From Aldehydirespirator sp963662645 (GTDB lineage: Bacteria; Actinomycetota; Acidimicrobiia; Acidimicrobiales; Aldehydirespiratoraceae), in contig OY759762.1 of the NCBI GenBank assembly GCA_963662645.2, forward strand, positions 3,286,001 to 3,350,000: a stretch of DNA of 64,000 bases, in the 5' to 3' direction. The notes below the pieces were generated by a model. That model was not told the DNA's origin. It was given only the letters and a program-made list of their open reading frames with translations, and did not search any database. A program made the position numbers and the translations under genes. Shown in pieces: positions 25,532 to 32,929 of this stretch (positions within the stretch are counted from its first letter, which is position 1; the number at the start of each line of letters is the position of its first letter).

Positions 25532-26359
25532 ATGGGAACGGCTCGCAACGGCGAGGTCGAGATCGCTTACGAGACGTTTGGGTTCGACGGCGATCCAGCG
25601 CTGCTGCTGCTTCACGGCCTTGGTTCGAGCATGCTCGTTTGGCATGAGGAGATGTGCGCGGGGTTCGCCGATCGCGGCTTCTTCGTGCTGCGCATGGACC
25701 ACCGCGACTCGGGGCTGTCCACGGTGTTGGCCGACGGTGCCCGCTACACCCTCGAAGACATGGCTGGCGATGCGTTCGCGGTGCTCGACGCGGCGGGCTG
25801 TGATAGGGCCATCGTGTGTGGATACTCGCTCGGCGGCATGGTGGCGCAGGTTGCGGCTGCATCGTTCCCGGAGCGGGTGGCCGGGCTGGTCTCCATCTCG
25901 TCCAACACCGGGGAGCCGGGTGTGGGCGATCCGACACCCGAGGCGTGGGAGGCCTTGACCGCGCCTCCCGCGGCCAGTATCGAGGCGCAGATCGAGGCGG
26001 ATCTGGCCGGCTACCGGATCTGGTCCAACCCGGAGTGGCGCAACGAGCAGGCCGAGCGGGAGTACCTGGAGCGCAGCTACCGCCGGGCGTGGCATCCCGG
26101 CGCGTCCGAGCGCCAGTTCAAGGCCGCGGCCCGAAGCGGCAGCCGGGCCGAGTCGCTGCGCGCCCTCGCCCTGCCCGCCCTGGTGGTCCACGGCAGTGCC
26201 GACACGCTTATCGCCCCCGACGCCGGGCGCCGAACGGCCGAGTTGGTGCCGGGCGCAGAGTACTTGGAGATCGAGGGCATGGGCCACGAGCTGCCGCCGC
26301 AGGTGTGGGCCCGGATCATCAGCACGGTGACCGCCCTGTCGGCCCGCGTCGCCTGGTAG
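25532..26359 (+). CDS. Alpha/beta-fold hydrolase
   Basis: 275 residues of the alpha/beta hydrolase superfamily. The nucleophile elbow is GYSLGG (Ser99), with Asp224 (HGSADTL) and His252 (GMGHEL) completing the triad. The HGLG oxyanion motif is at 28-31. The MDHRDSG loop matches the group that includes the esterase half of aclacinomycin methylesterase/haloperoxidase-like proteins. Substrate is unknown. It stands alone on the plus strand; TAGACA ends 7 bases upstream of the ATG, a weaker form of the leaderless promoter. Confidence 0.88.
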   Translation: MGTARNGEVEIAYETFGFDGDPALLLLHGLGSSMLVWHEEMCAGFADRGFFVLRMDHRDSGLSTVLADGARYTLEDMAGDAFAVLDAAGCDRAIVCGYSLGGMVAQVAAASFPERVAGLVSISSNTGEPGVGDPTPEAWEALTAPPAASIEAQIEADLAGYRIWSNPEWRNEQAEREYLERSYRRAWHPGASERQFKAAARSGSRAESLRALALPALVVHGSADTLIAPDAGRRTAELVPGAEYLEIEGMGHELPPQVWARIISTVTALSARVAW

Positions 26360-26572
26360 CAGTCGAGCAGGCGGCCTCGCTGCGTCCCGACTGGCGGGCC
26401 CAGTCATGGGCGCGTTCCGACGCCGGCAAGCGCCACCATCCCCTGCCCTGGTGCCACCACCGCCTGCGTGAGTCTCCGCCAGCCGGGCCGAAGCTCCTAT
26501 CGGTGGCAGGCTGATCTGGCAGACGGCGACCCGCCCAGTCGTACACTGCATCCGAGAATGGAAGGGGAGAGC

Positions 26573-27715
26573 ATGGGGCCGCTGACAGGAGTACGGGTCA
26601 TTGAGATTGCGGGCATCGGGCCGGGGCCGTTCTGCGCCATGATGCTGGCCGACATGGGTGCCGACGTGGTCCGGGTGGACCGGGCCTCGGCGGTGCGGGG
26701 CGACGATCCCGAGAACCCACCGCGCGACCTTCTCAATCGGGGGCGTCGTTCCATTGGCGTCGATCTGAAGTCGCCGGAGGGCGTCGAGACCGTGCTGGCC
26801 CTGGTGGAGGGCGCAGATGCCCTGCTGGAGGGGTTCCGGCCCGGCGTGGCCGAGCGGCTCGGGATCGGGCCCGAGGACTGCCTGGCCCGCAACCCCCGCC
26901 TCGTCTACGGCCGCATGACCGGCTGGGGCCAGGACGGCCCCTACGCCTCCACCGCGGGCCACGACCTCAACTACATCGCCCTGGCTGGCGCGCTGCACAG
27001 CATCGGCCGCCGGGGCGAGGCCCCGGTCCCGCCCCTCAACCTCGTCGGCGACTTCGGCGGCGGCGGCATGTACCTCGCCTATGGCATGGTGTGCGCCCTG
27101 TTGGAGTCTCGCGACTCGGGCCGGGGCCAGGTGGTGGACGCGGCCATGGTGGACGGGGCCGCCTCGCTGATGACGGCCTTCTACGGGATGGTCGGCTCGG
27201 GCTTCTGGAGCGACGAGCGGGGCACCAACATGCTCGACACCGGCGCCCACTTCTACAACGTGTACGAGACCGCCGACGGCAAGTACATCTCGCTGGGATC
27301 GATCGAGCCCCAGTTCTACGCCGAACTGCGCGAGCTGCTCGGACTGCACGGTCCGGAGTGGGATCCCCAGATGGATCGGTCCGCGTGGCCCGAACTCAAG
27401 GAGAGGCTCGCCGCCGTGGTGGCCCAACGCACGAGGGACGAGTGGTGCGAACTGCTCGAGGGCACCGACACCTGCTTCGCGCCGGTGCTGTCGCTGGCCG
27501 AGTCGCCCGAACACGACCACAACCTCCGGCGGGGCACCTTCACCGAGGTGGCCGGAGTGGTCCAGCCCGGACCGGCCCCGCGTTTCAGCCGCACTCCCGG
27601 AGCGATCGGCCGCCCGCCGCCCCACGCGGGCCAGCACACCGACGAGATCCTGGCCGAGCTGGGCCTCAATGCGGCTGCCATCGCGGCGCGGCGCGAGGCG
27701 GGGGCTATCGCCTGA
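26573..27715 (+). CDS. CoA-transferase III family; alpha-methylacyl-CoA racemase-like
   Basis: 380 residues from the ATG at 26573, preceded by GGAAGGGGAG; an ATG 15 bases upstream lies before that site. The fold is CaiB/BaiF (class III CoA transferase). The residues used by alpha-methylacyl-CoA racemase (MCR) are all present: His130 in GHDLNY, Asp160 in GDFGGGG and Glu245 in GSIEPQFY, with the same +4 offset from MCR His126/Asp156/Glu241. This argues for racemase rather than transferase. It interconverts 2R/2S methylacyl-CoAs during degradation of branched lipids or sterols. A CYP125/142-like P450 is encoded 2 kb upstream, but other pathway genes are not seen. Confidence 0.9.
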   Translation: MGPLTGVRVIEIAGIGPGPFCAMMLADMGADVVRVDRASAVRGDDPENPPRDLLNRGRRSIGVDLKSPEGVETVLALVEGADALLEGFRPGVAERLGIGPEDCLARNPRLVYGRMTGWGQDGPYASTAGHDLNYIALAGALHSIGRRGEAPVPPLNLVGDFGGGGMYLAYGMVCALLESRDSGRGQVVDAAMVDGAASLMTAFYGMVGSGFWSDERGTNMLDTGAHFYNVYETADGKYISLGSIEPQFYAELRELLGLHGPEWDPQMDRSAWPELKERLAAVVAQRTRDEWCELLEGTDTCFAPVLSLAESPEHDHNLRRGTFTEVAGVVQPGPAPRFSRTPGAIGRPPPHAGQHTDEILAELGLNAAAIAARREAGAIA

Positions 27716-27808
27716 TGGCTGCAGCAGTGCGTCCGTCTGGCCGCGGCTGTGACCGCCTGATGGCTGCAGCAGTGCGTCCGCTGGCCGCGGCTGTGACCAC
27801 CTGATGGC
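27710..27808 (+). repeat. 45-bp tandem duplication spanning the stop of the racemase gene
   Basis: Copies start at 27710 and 27755 (45 and 44 bases long; core CCTGATGGCTGCAGCAGTGC) and a third partial copy (CCTGATGGC) covers the start codon of the next gene at 27804. Each copy holds a TGATGG stop/start-like motif. The duplication separates what may once have been directly abutting genes. Confidence 0.8.
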
Positions 27809-28673
27809 GACCGCGGTCTTCTTCCACGCCCATCCCGACGACGAGTCCCTCTCCACCGGTGGGACGATGCTGCTGGCCTCGCGCGCCGGTCATCGCGTGG
27901 TGCTGGTGTGCGCCACCGACGGATCGCGGGGCGAGACGCCCGGACTCGACGACGGGCAGGCACCCAAGGCCGAGCATCTGGCCGAGATGAGGGAGGCGGA
28001 GTTGCGCGCCGCGGCCGAACTGCTGGGCGTGCATCGGGTCGTGATGCTCGGCTACCGGGACTCGGGCATGGCGGGCGACCCCGCCAATGAGGATCCCGAG
28101 TGCTTCTGGAAGGCCGACGAGCGCGACGCGGCTGAGCGCCTGGCCGCGATCCTGGGAGAAGAGCAGGCTGACCTGCTGACCTGCTACGACGCCAACGGAA
28201 CATACGGGCACCCCGACCACGTCAAGGTGCACCTTGTGGGAGTGCGGGCGGCCGGGTTGGCCAGCATAGACGTGGTCTACGAGGCGACACTGGACCGCGA
28301 CCACTTCCGCTCCTCCGTGAAGGAGCTGATGCGGATGGCTGCTGAGGCGGGCCTGGACCCTTCCCGGCAGCAGGATCAGGCAGAGTTCGAGGCCGAGCTC
28401 GACGAGGGGACCGTCGGTGTGGACAGCGCCCGGATCACCCACCGCATCGATGTCCGCGCCGCTCTGAGCGGCAAGCGGGCCGCGATACGGGCCCACGTGT
28501 CACAGATCCCGGCCGACTCGTTCTTCGTGTCTCTTCCCGATGAGGCCTTCGAGCTGGCTTTCGGCACGGAGTGGTTCATCCGCCGCGGCGCGGCTGTCGG
28601 CGCCGCAACGTCGACCGATCTCTTCGACTACCTGGGCGCAGACTCCAGCGGCGAGAACTCCGCGTCGGCGTGA
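27804..28673 (+). CDS. PIG-L family deacetylase, mycothiol S-conjugate amidase/MshB-like
   Basis: 289 residues of the zinc-dependent PIG-L (GlcNAc deacetylase) superfamily. Zinc motifs are HAHPDDE (His10, Asp13) and HPDHV; GYRDSGM is characteristic of the MshB/Mca branch that acts on mycothiol or its precursor. Mca cleaves mycothiol conjugates in detoxification, MshB makes the GlcN-inositol intermediate; the sequence alone does not separate the two. Cytoplasmic. It follows the racemase gene and overlaps the next gene by 4 bases (GTGA). Confidence 0.85.
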   Translation: MATAVFFHAHPDDESLSTGGTMLLASRAGHRVVLVCATDGSRGETPGLDDGQAPKAEHLAEMREAELRAAAELLGVHRVVMLGYRDSGMAGDPANEDPECFWKADERDAAERLAAILGEEQADLLTCYDANGTYGHPDHVKVHLVGVRAAGLASIDVVYEATLDRDHFRSSVKELMRMAAEAGLDPSRQQDQAEFEAELDEGTVGVDSARITHRIDVRAALSGKRAAIRAHVSQIPADSFFVSLPDEAFELAFGTEWFIRRGAAVGAATSTDLFDYLGADSSGENSASA

Positions 28674-29065
28674 CTGCCGTCGCGTCGGTGATGGCGTCGG
28701 TTGTCGCTGGCGTCCACGACTGGTTCTCGTGGGTGGTGATCTTCTCGAACGCCCTGGCCGGGCTGTGGGCACTCGCCGCGCACCGCCGACCGGGCCTGCG
28801 ATCGCTCGTCCTGTGGGCGACCACCGCGGCGGCCCAGACCACGGTATTCGTGCAGGCCGGCCTCGGGTCGTGGCTCATGGTCGCGGAGGATCGCCCGGCG
28901 CCCGACCTCCACGCCCTGTACGGGTTCTCGGCGCTGGTCGCGGTCGGCATCGCGTACAGCTACCGCCAGCACCTGCGCAGCCACCTGTATCTGCTCTACG
29001 GCTGCACCGGACTGTTCCTCATGGGCTTGGGAATCCGAGCAGTCATCCTGGATTCCGTCACCTGA
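28670..29065 (+). CDS. Small four-helix membrane protein, unknown
   Basis: 131 residues from a GTG that overlaps the previous stop (GTGA). Four hydrophobic segments are visible, at roughly residues 16-37, 46-68, 84-102 and 109-128, with short charged links. I do not recognise the family. Overlap with the PIG-L gene suggests translational coupling and perhaps a shared function at the membrane. Confidence 0.7.
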   Translation: MTAVASVMASVVAGVHDWFSWVVIFSNALAGLWALAAHRRPGLRSLVLWATTAAAQTTVFVQAGLGSWLMVAEDRPAPDLHALYGFSALVAVGIAYSYRQHLRSHLYLLYGCTGLFLMGLGIRAVILDSVT

Positions 29066-29081
29066 CATCAGCCACATGAGA

Positions 29082-29182
29082 CTTGCGCCGGCCGTGCGCG
29101 TGCAATGGTCGGCATACCCGGCGATGCGAGCGGCGTCGGGGTTGTCCTTGCGCCGGCCATGCGCGTGCAAAGGTCGGTATAC
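29082..29182 (+). repeat. 36-bp direct repeat upstream of pckA
   Basis: CTTGCGCCGGCC and the following 24 bases occur at 29082-29117 and 29147-29182 with three differences, 65 bases apart. The second copy ends in TATAC, next to possible -10 boxes (TATACC 29179, TACTGT 29186-29191) for pckA. The pair may be tandem activator or repressor sites, or a duplicated promoter. Confidence 0.65.
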
Positions 29183-29221
29183 CGCTACTGTCCGCTGCGG
29201 CGACAAAGGAGTCGTTCGACT

Positions 29222-30913
29222 ATGACGATGACCATGACGCGGACGGTCACGGGCGCTGCCGCCGGCGTGGAGGCCGAACTCCTCTCGTCGCTGGGTCTGG
29301 ACACCGTGGACGTTCGCTACGGCCTGTCGCAGGACGAGCTGTTCGCGGCCGCGGTCGCCGGCGACCTGGGCCGGGTGCGTCCCGGCGGGCCCGACGACGA
29401 ACACAAGGCCCACGCCACCGTCCTGGGTCGCGGCGGCCCGCTGATCTTCTACTCCGACCCGTCCTGCACCGGGCGGCCGGTGCACGACACCTTCTGCGTG
29501 GACCGCTCCGCCATCCGCGAGGAGGTGTGGTGGAAGGACGGCTTCGCGCCCTTCGACGCCGGCGCGTTCGACTCTCTGGTGGACCGCGTCGTCGCTCACC
29601 TCAACCGGCGCGGCGCCCGCCTGTACGTGACTGACGTGTACTGCGGGGCCGACCCCGACTTTGCCGAACCCTGCCGCTTCGTCGGCGAATACGCCTCCCA
29701 CGCCTACTTCTGCAACATCATGCTGCCCGCCCACCTGTACGGGGCCCCCGACCACCGCGATCACGGCTGGACGCTGCTGAACGTGCCGTCGTTCCATTGC
29801 CGCCCCGGCCGTGACGGTACCCGGTCCGAGCGGGCGGTGATCATCGATATGGAGCGCCGCCTCGGCCTGGTCCTGGGCCGGGCCGACTACTGCGGGGTCA
29901 ACAAGAAGACGATGTTCACCATCATGAACTTCGTCGAGCCCGGCAGGGGCCAACTCTCGATGCACTGCTCGGCCAACGTCGGCGCCGACGGGGATGCCGC
30001 CATCCTCTTCGGCCTGTCGGGAACCGGCAAGACCACCCTGTCGGCCGACCCCGACCGCGATCTCATCGGCGATGACGAGCACATCTGGACCGACGCCGGG
30101 ATCTCCAACTACGAGGCCGGGTGCTACGCCAAGCTGATCGACCTCGACAAGGAGGCCGAGCCGGTCATCGCGGCGGCGCTGTCGATGAAGGGCACGCTGA
30201 TCGAGAACGTCCCCGCGCTCCACGGCTGCAGCCTCGCGGGCACGCACCCCCAGGACCTGGACCTGAGAGACCGGTCCATCACCGAGAACACCCGCTTCGC
30301 CTATCCGCTGGAATGCAACCCGAACGTGGCGCCCGGGCACCGCGGCCCTCACCCGAACACGATCGTGCTGCTCACCGCGGACGCATTCGGCGTGCTGCCG
30401 CCGGTTGCGATCCTGGATCCCGACGAGGTGATGTACCACTTCGTCACCGGCTTCACCGCCAAGCTGGCCGGCACCGAGGTGGGCGTCACCGAGCCGGCAG
30501 CCACCTTCTCGCCGTGCTTCGGCGCCCCGTTCATGGCCCGCAAGCCCGATGTGTACGCCCGCCTGCTGAAGCAGCGCATGCACGATCACCGGGCCCGCTG
30601 CGTGCTGCTCAACACGGGCTGGTCGGGCGGCGCGTACGGCACAGGCCGGCGCATGCCGCTGGCGGTCACCCGCCGGCTGCTCGACGCCGCGCTGGCGGGA
30701 GAATTCGACAACGCCGCGACCCGAACCCATCCGATCCTGGGCCTGACGATGCCGGTGACGTGCGGCGGGATCGACGACAAGATCCTCGACCCGGGCGCCA
30801 CCTGGGATGATCCCGACGCCTACGACAGCGCCGCGCGGAGGCTCCGGGACCTGTTCCGCGCCAACTTCGACAAGCAGCGTTACGCCGAGATGGGGATCGC
30901 CGCCGCGATGTAG
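29222..30913 (+). CDS. pckA: Phosphoenolpyruvate carboxykinase (ATP)
   Basis: 563 residues from the ATG at 29222, preceded by AAAGGAG; the longer frame upstream runs through a promoter-like repeat. ATP-type motifs are plain: the kinase-1a P-loop GLSGTGKTTLSADP and the kinase-2 metal site GDDEHIW, with RSERAVIIDME before them. It converts oxaloacetate and ATP to phosphoenolpyruvate, CO2 and ADP, the first step of gluconeogenesis. Many actinobacteria use the unrelated GTP enzyme, so the ATP form is notable. Length is slightly above E. coli Pck (540). Confidence 0.95.
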   Translation: MTMTMTRTVTGAAAGVEAELLSSLGLDTVDVRYGLSQDELFAAAVAGDLGRVRPGGPDDEHKAHATVLGRGGPLIFYSDPSCTGRPVHDTFCVDRSAIREEVWWKDGFAPFDAGAFDSLVDRVVAHLNRRGARLYVTDVYCGADPDFAEPCRFVGEYASHAYFCNIMLPAHLYGAPDHRDHGWTLLNVPSFHCRPGRDGTRSERAVIIDMERRLGLVLGRADYCGVNKKTMFTIMNFVEPGRGQLSMHCSANVGADGDAAILFGLSGTGKTTLSADPDRDLIGDDEHIWTDAGISNYEAGCYAKLIDLDKEAEPVIAAALSMKGTLIENVPALHGCSLAGTHPQDLDLRDRSITENTRFAYPLECNPNVAPGHRGPHPNTIVLLTADAFGVLPPVAILDPDEVMYHFVTGFTAKLAGTEVGVTEPAATFSPCFGAPFMARKPDVYARLLKQRMHDHRARCVLLNTGWSGGAYGTGRRMPLAVTRRLLDAALAGEFDNAATRTHPILGLTMPVTCGGIDDKILDPGATWDDPDAYDSAARRLRDLFRANFDKQRYAEMGIAAAM

Positions 30914-30925
30914 CCCCTGCGGCTC

Positions 30926-31147
30926 TCAGAGTTCGGGCGTACCCATGTCGACCTCCGAGCCGAGGCGCAACCGGGTGGCCCGGCCGTTCTCGTCGAGGTC
31001 GAACTGCACTCGCTGGCCCTGGCGCAGCATCCGGAACAGGGATCCCTCCAAAGCGTCGGCCGCGAGGTCGATGTCGGCCAGGTCGGCTTCGTTCACCAGC
31101 ACTCCGTCGCCGCTGACGGGGTCATAGCTCTTTATCACGCCCTGCAC
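30926..31147 (-). CDS. Small cold-shock-domain-like protein
   Basis: 73 residues from a GTG at 31147 (or 70 from the next GTG). GVIKSYDPVSGDGVLVNEAD resembles the first strands of the cold-shock/OB nucleic-acid-binding fold (GxIKxFDxxxGxGFI), and GQRVQFDLDENGRA matches its later strand pattern; the RNP aromatic residues are mostly missing. It may bind RNA or DNA weakly. TACCCT (31156-31161, minus strand) ends 8 bases before the GTG. It converges with pckA and is divergent from fakA. Confidence 0.6.
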   Translation of the reverse strand: MQGVIKSYDPVSGDGVLVNEADLADIDLAADALEGSLFRMLRQGQRVQFDLDENGRATRLRLGSEVDMGTPEL

Positions 31148-31155
31148 GGAGCCGC

Positions 31156-31161
31156 AGGGTA
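31156..31161 (-). promoter_or_regulatory. -10 box TACCCT of the cold-shock-like gene
   Basis: Minus-strand TACCCT, then 8 bases, then GTG. Near-leaderless spacing. Confidence 0.35.
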
Positions 31162-31203
31162 GCGGGCATCGCCAGCGTCCGGGACCGCGCACGGGGCGAC
31201 CGG

Positions 31204-31209
31204 TATCAT
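31204..31209 (+). promoter_or_regulatory. -10 box TATCAT of fakA
   Basis: TATCAT ends 7 bases before the fakA ATG at 31217, so the mRNA is probably leaderless. Confidence 0.5.
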
Positions 31210-31216
31210 CGGAGCC

Positions 31217-32902
31217 ATGGCATCGCTCGTTCTCGACGCGGCCACCCTGCGCCGCGTCATCGTCGGCTTCCGCGACGGACTCTCCGCCCACCGCCAGGTG
31301 ATCGACAACCTGAACGTCTACCCGGTCCCGGACGGAGACACCGGAACCAACATGACGCTGACCATGCAGTCGGTGGTCGAGAACCTCGACGGCGTCGACG
31401 ACGATCTCGAGCCTCTCTGTGCCGCGGTGGCCCACGGAGCGCTCATGGGCGCCCGGGGCAACTCGGGGGTAATCCTGGCCCAGATCCTCCGGGGCGTGTC
31501 CGGCGTGCTGCGCGAAGCGGACGCGTCCGGTGCCGCGCCAGACGCGCCGGTGGTGGCCGAGGCGCTGACCGCCGCCAGCGAAGGCGCGTACTCGGCGGTG
31601 GCCCGGCCGGTTGAGGGCACCATCCTCACGGTCATCCGCGAAGCCTCGGAGTCGGCGCAGGCCGCCGCCGCGGCCGGAGGCAACCTCACCGAGGTGTTCG
31701 ACGCAGCCCGCGACCGCGGCTACGACGCGCTGTCGCGAACCCCCGAGATGCTGGCGGTGCTCGCCGAGGCCGGGGTGGTGGACGCGGGCGGCGCGGGGCT
31801 GCTGCTGCTGTTCGATGCCTGTCTGGCCGAGCTCGACGGCCGGCCCATGCCCGAGGCCCCCGAGCCGGCGGCGCCGCCCGCAGCCGTGACCACCGCGGCG
31901 GAACCGGCCGATGAGCCGTCGATCGCCGACCTGCGCTATGAGGTGATGTTCCTGCTGGACGCGCCCGACTCCTCCGTGGACGGCTTCAAGGACGCTTGGC
32001 AGGCCATCGGCGACTCGATCGTGGTGGTCGGCGGGGACGGCATCTGGAACTGCCACATCCACACCGACGACATCGGCGCGGCCATCGAGGCCGGGATCGC
32101 GGTGGGCCGGCCCCACCGGATACAGATCACGGACCTGCTCGACCAGGCGGCCGAACACTCCGAGTCGTTCACCGCGCCGGACTCGGAGCTCCCCGCCGAT
32201 GACACCGCCGCGGCGCCGCCCGCGCCGGTGGAGGTCACCGAGGCCGACCGGTGCTCGGTGGTGGCGGTGGGCGCCGGAGCGGGCGTGGTCGACATCCTCA
32301 TGTCCATGGGGGCCCACCGCGTGGTGGCCGGGGGGCAGTCCATGAACCCCTCAACTGCGGAGCTGCTCGCAGCCGTCGACTCGCTTCCCACCGGCCATGT
32401 CGTGGTGCTGCCCAACAACAAGAACATCATCCCGGTGGCCGAGCAGGTCGACGGCGAGACCGAGCGCACCGTGGGCGTCGTGCCCACTCGCAGCGTGGTG
32501 GAGGGCTTCTCCAGCCTGATGGCCTTCTCGCCGGGGGCCACCGCGGCCCAGAACTGCGAGGCGATGGCAGCCGCAGCCGAATCGGTGACACGCGGCGAGG
32601 TCACCCAGGCCGTCCGAGACTCCTCCAGCTCAGCCGGCCCCATCGCCGAGGGCGACTGGCTCGGCATCGGCCCCGACGGCATCGCCGCGATCGAGTCGGA
32701 CGTGGCCGCGGCGGCGACCGCGCTGTTGAGCGCGATCATCGACGACGAGCACGAGCTGCTCACCGTGATCACCGGCGCCGACGCGGCGACGACCACCACC
32801 GAAGCCATCGTCGCGTACGTGGCCGAGCACCATGCGGACGTAGAGGTCGAGGTGAGCGCGGGCGATCAGCCCCTGTACCCGTACTACTTCGGCCTCGAGT
32901 AG
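31217..32902 (+). CDS. fakA: DAK2-domain fatty acid kinase catalytic subunit
   Basis: 561 residues. The N-terminal DAK2 ATP-binding domain (1-210) shows NVYPVPDGDTGTNM, the Mg/ATP-binding aspartates of dihydroxyacetone-kinase-like proteins, and ARGNSGVILAQ. A Pro/Ala linker leads to a middle domain (GGDGIWNCHIHTDD) and a C-terminal DegV-like half with LPNNKNI. In Gram-positives FakA phosphorylates fatty acids carried by FakB to feed phospholipid synthesis. The recG gene follows 27 bases downstream, a very common fakA-recG pairing. Confidence 0.92.
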   Translation: MASLVLDAATLRRVIVGFRDGLSAHRQVIDNLNVYPVPDGDTGTNMTLTMQSVVENLDGVDDDLEPLCAAVAHGALMGARGNSGVILAQILRGVSGVLREADASGAAPDAPVVAEALTAASEGAYSAVARPVEGTILTVIREASESAQAAAAAGGNLTEVFDAARDRGYDALSRTPEMLAVLAEAGVVDAGGAGLLLLFDACLAELDGRPMPEAPEPAAPPAAVTTAAEPADEPSIADLRYEVMFLLDAPDSSVDGFKDAWQAIGDSIVVVGGDGIWNCHIHTDDIGAAIEAGIAVGRPHRIQITDLLDQAAEHSESFTAPDSELPADDTAAAPPAPVEVTEADRCSVVAVGAGAGVVDILMSMGAHRVVAGGQSMNPSTAELLAAVDSLPTGHVVVLPNNKNIIPVAEQVDGETERTVGVVPTRSVVEGFSSLMAFSPGATAAQNCEAMAAAAESVTRGEVTQAVRDSSSSAGPIAEGDWLGIGPDGIAAIESDVAAAATALLSAIIDDEHELLTVITGADAATTTTEAIVAYVAEHHADVEVEVSAGDQPLYPYYFGLE

Positions 32903-32929
32903 GCGTCGGCGGGCTGCTCGACGACGCCT

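Noticed and set aside
26360..26572. Possible gene remnant between the alpha/beta hydrolase and the racemase
   Set aside because: Plus-frame translation has a His/Trp/Arg-rich stretch but no start, no recognisable domain and no conserved motif.
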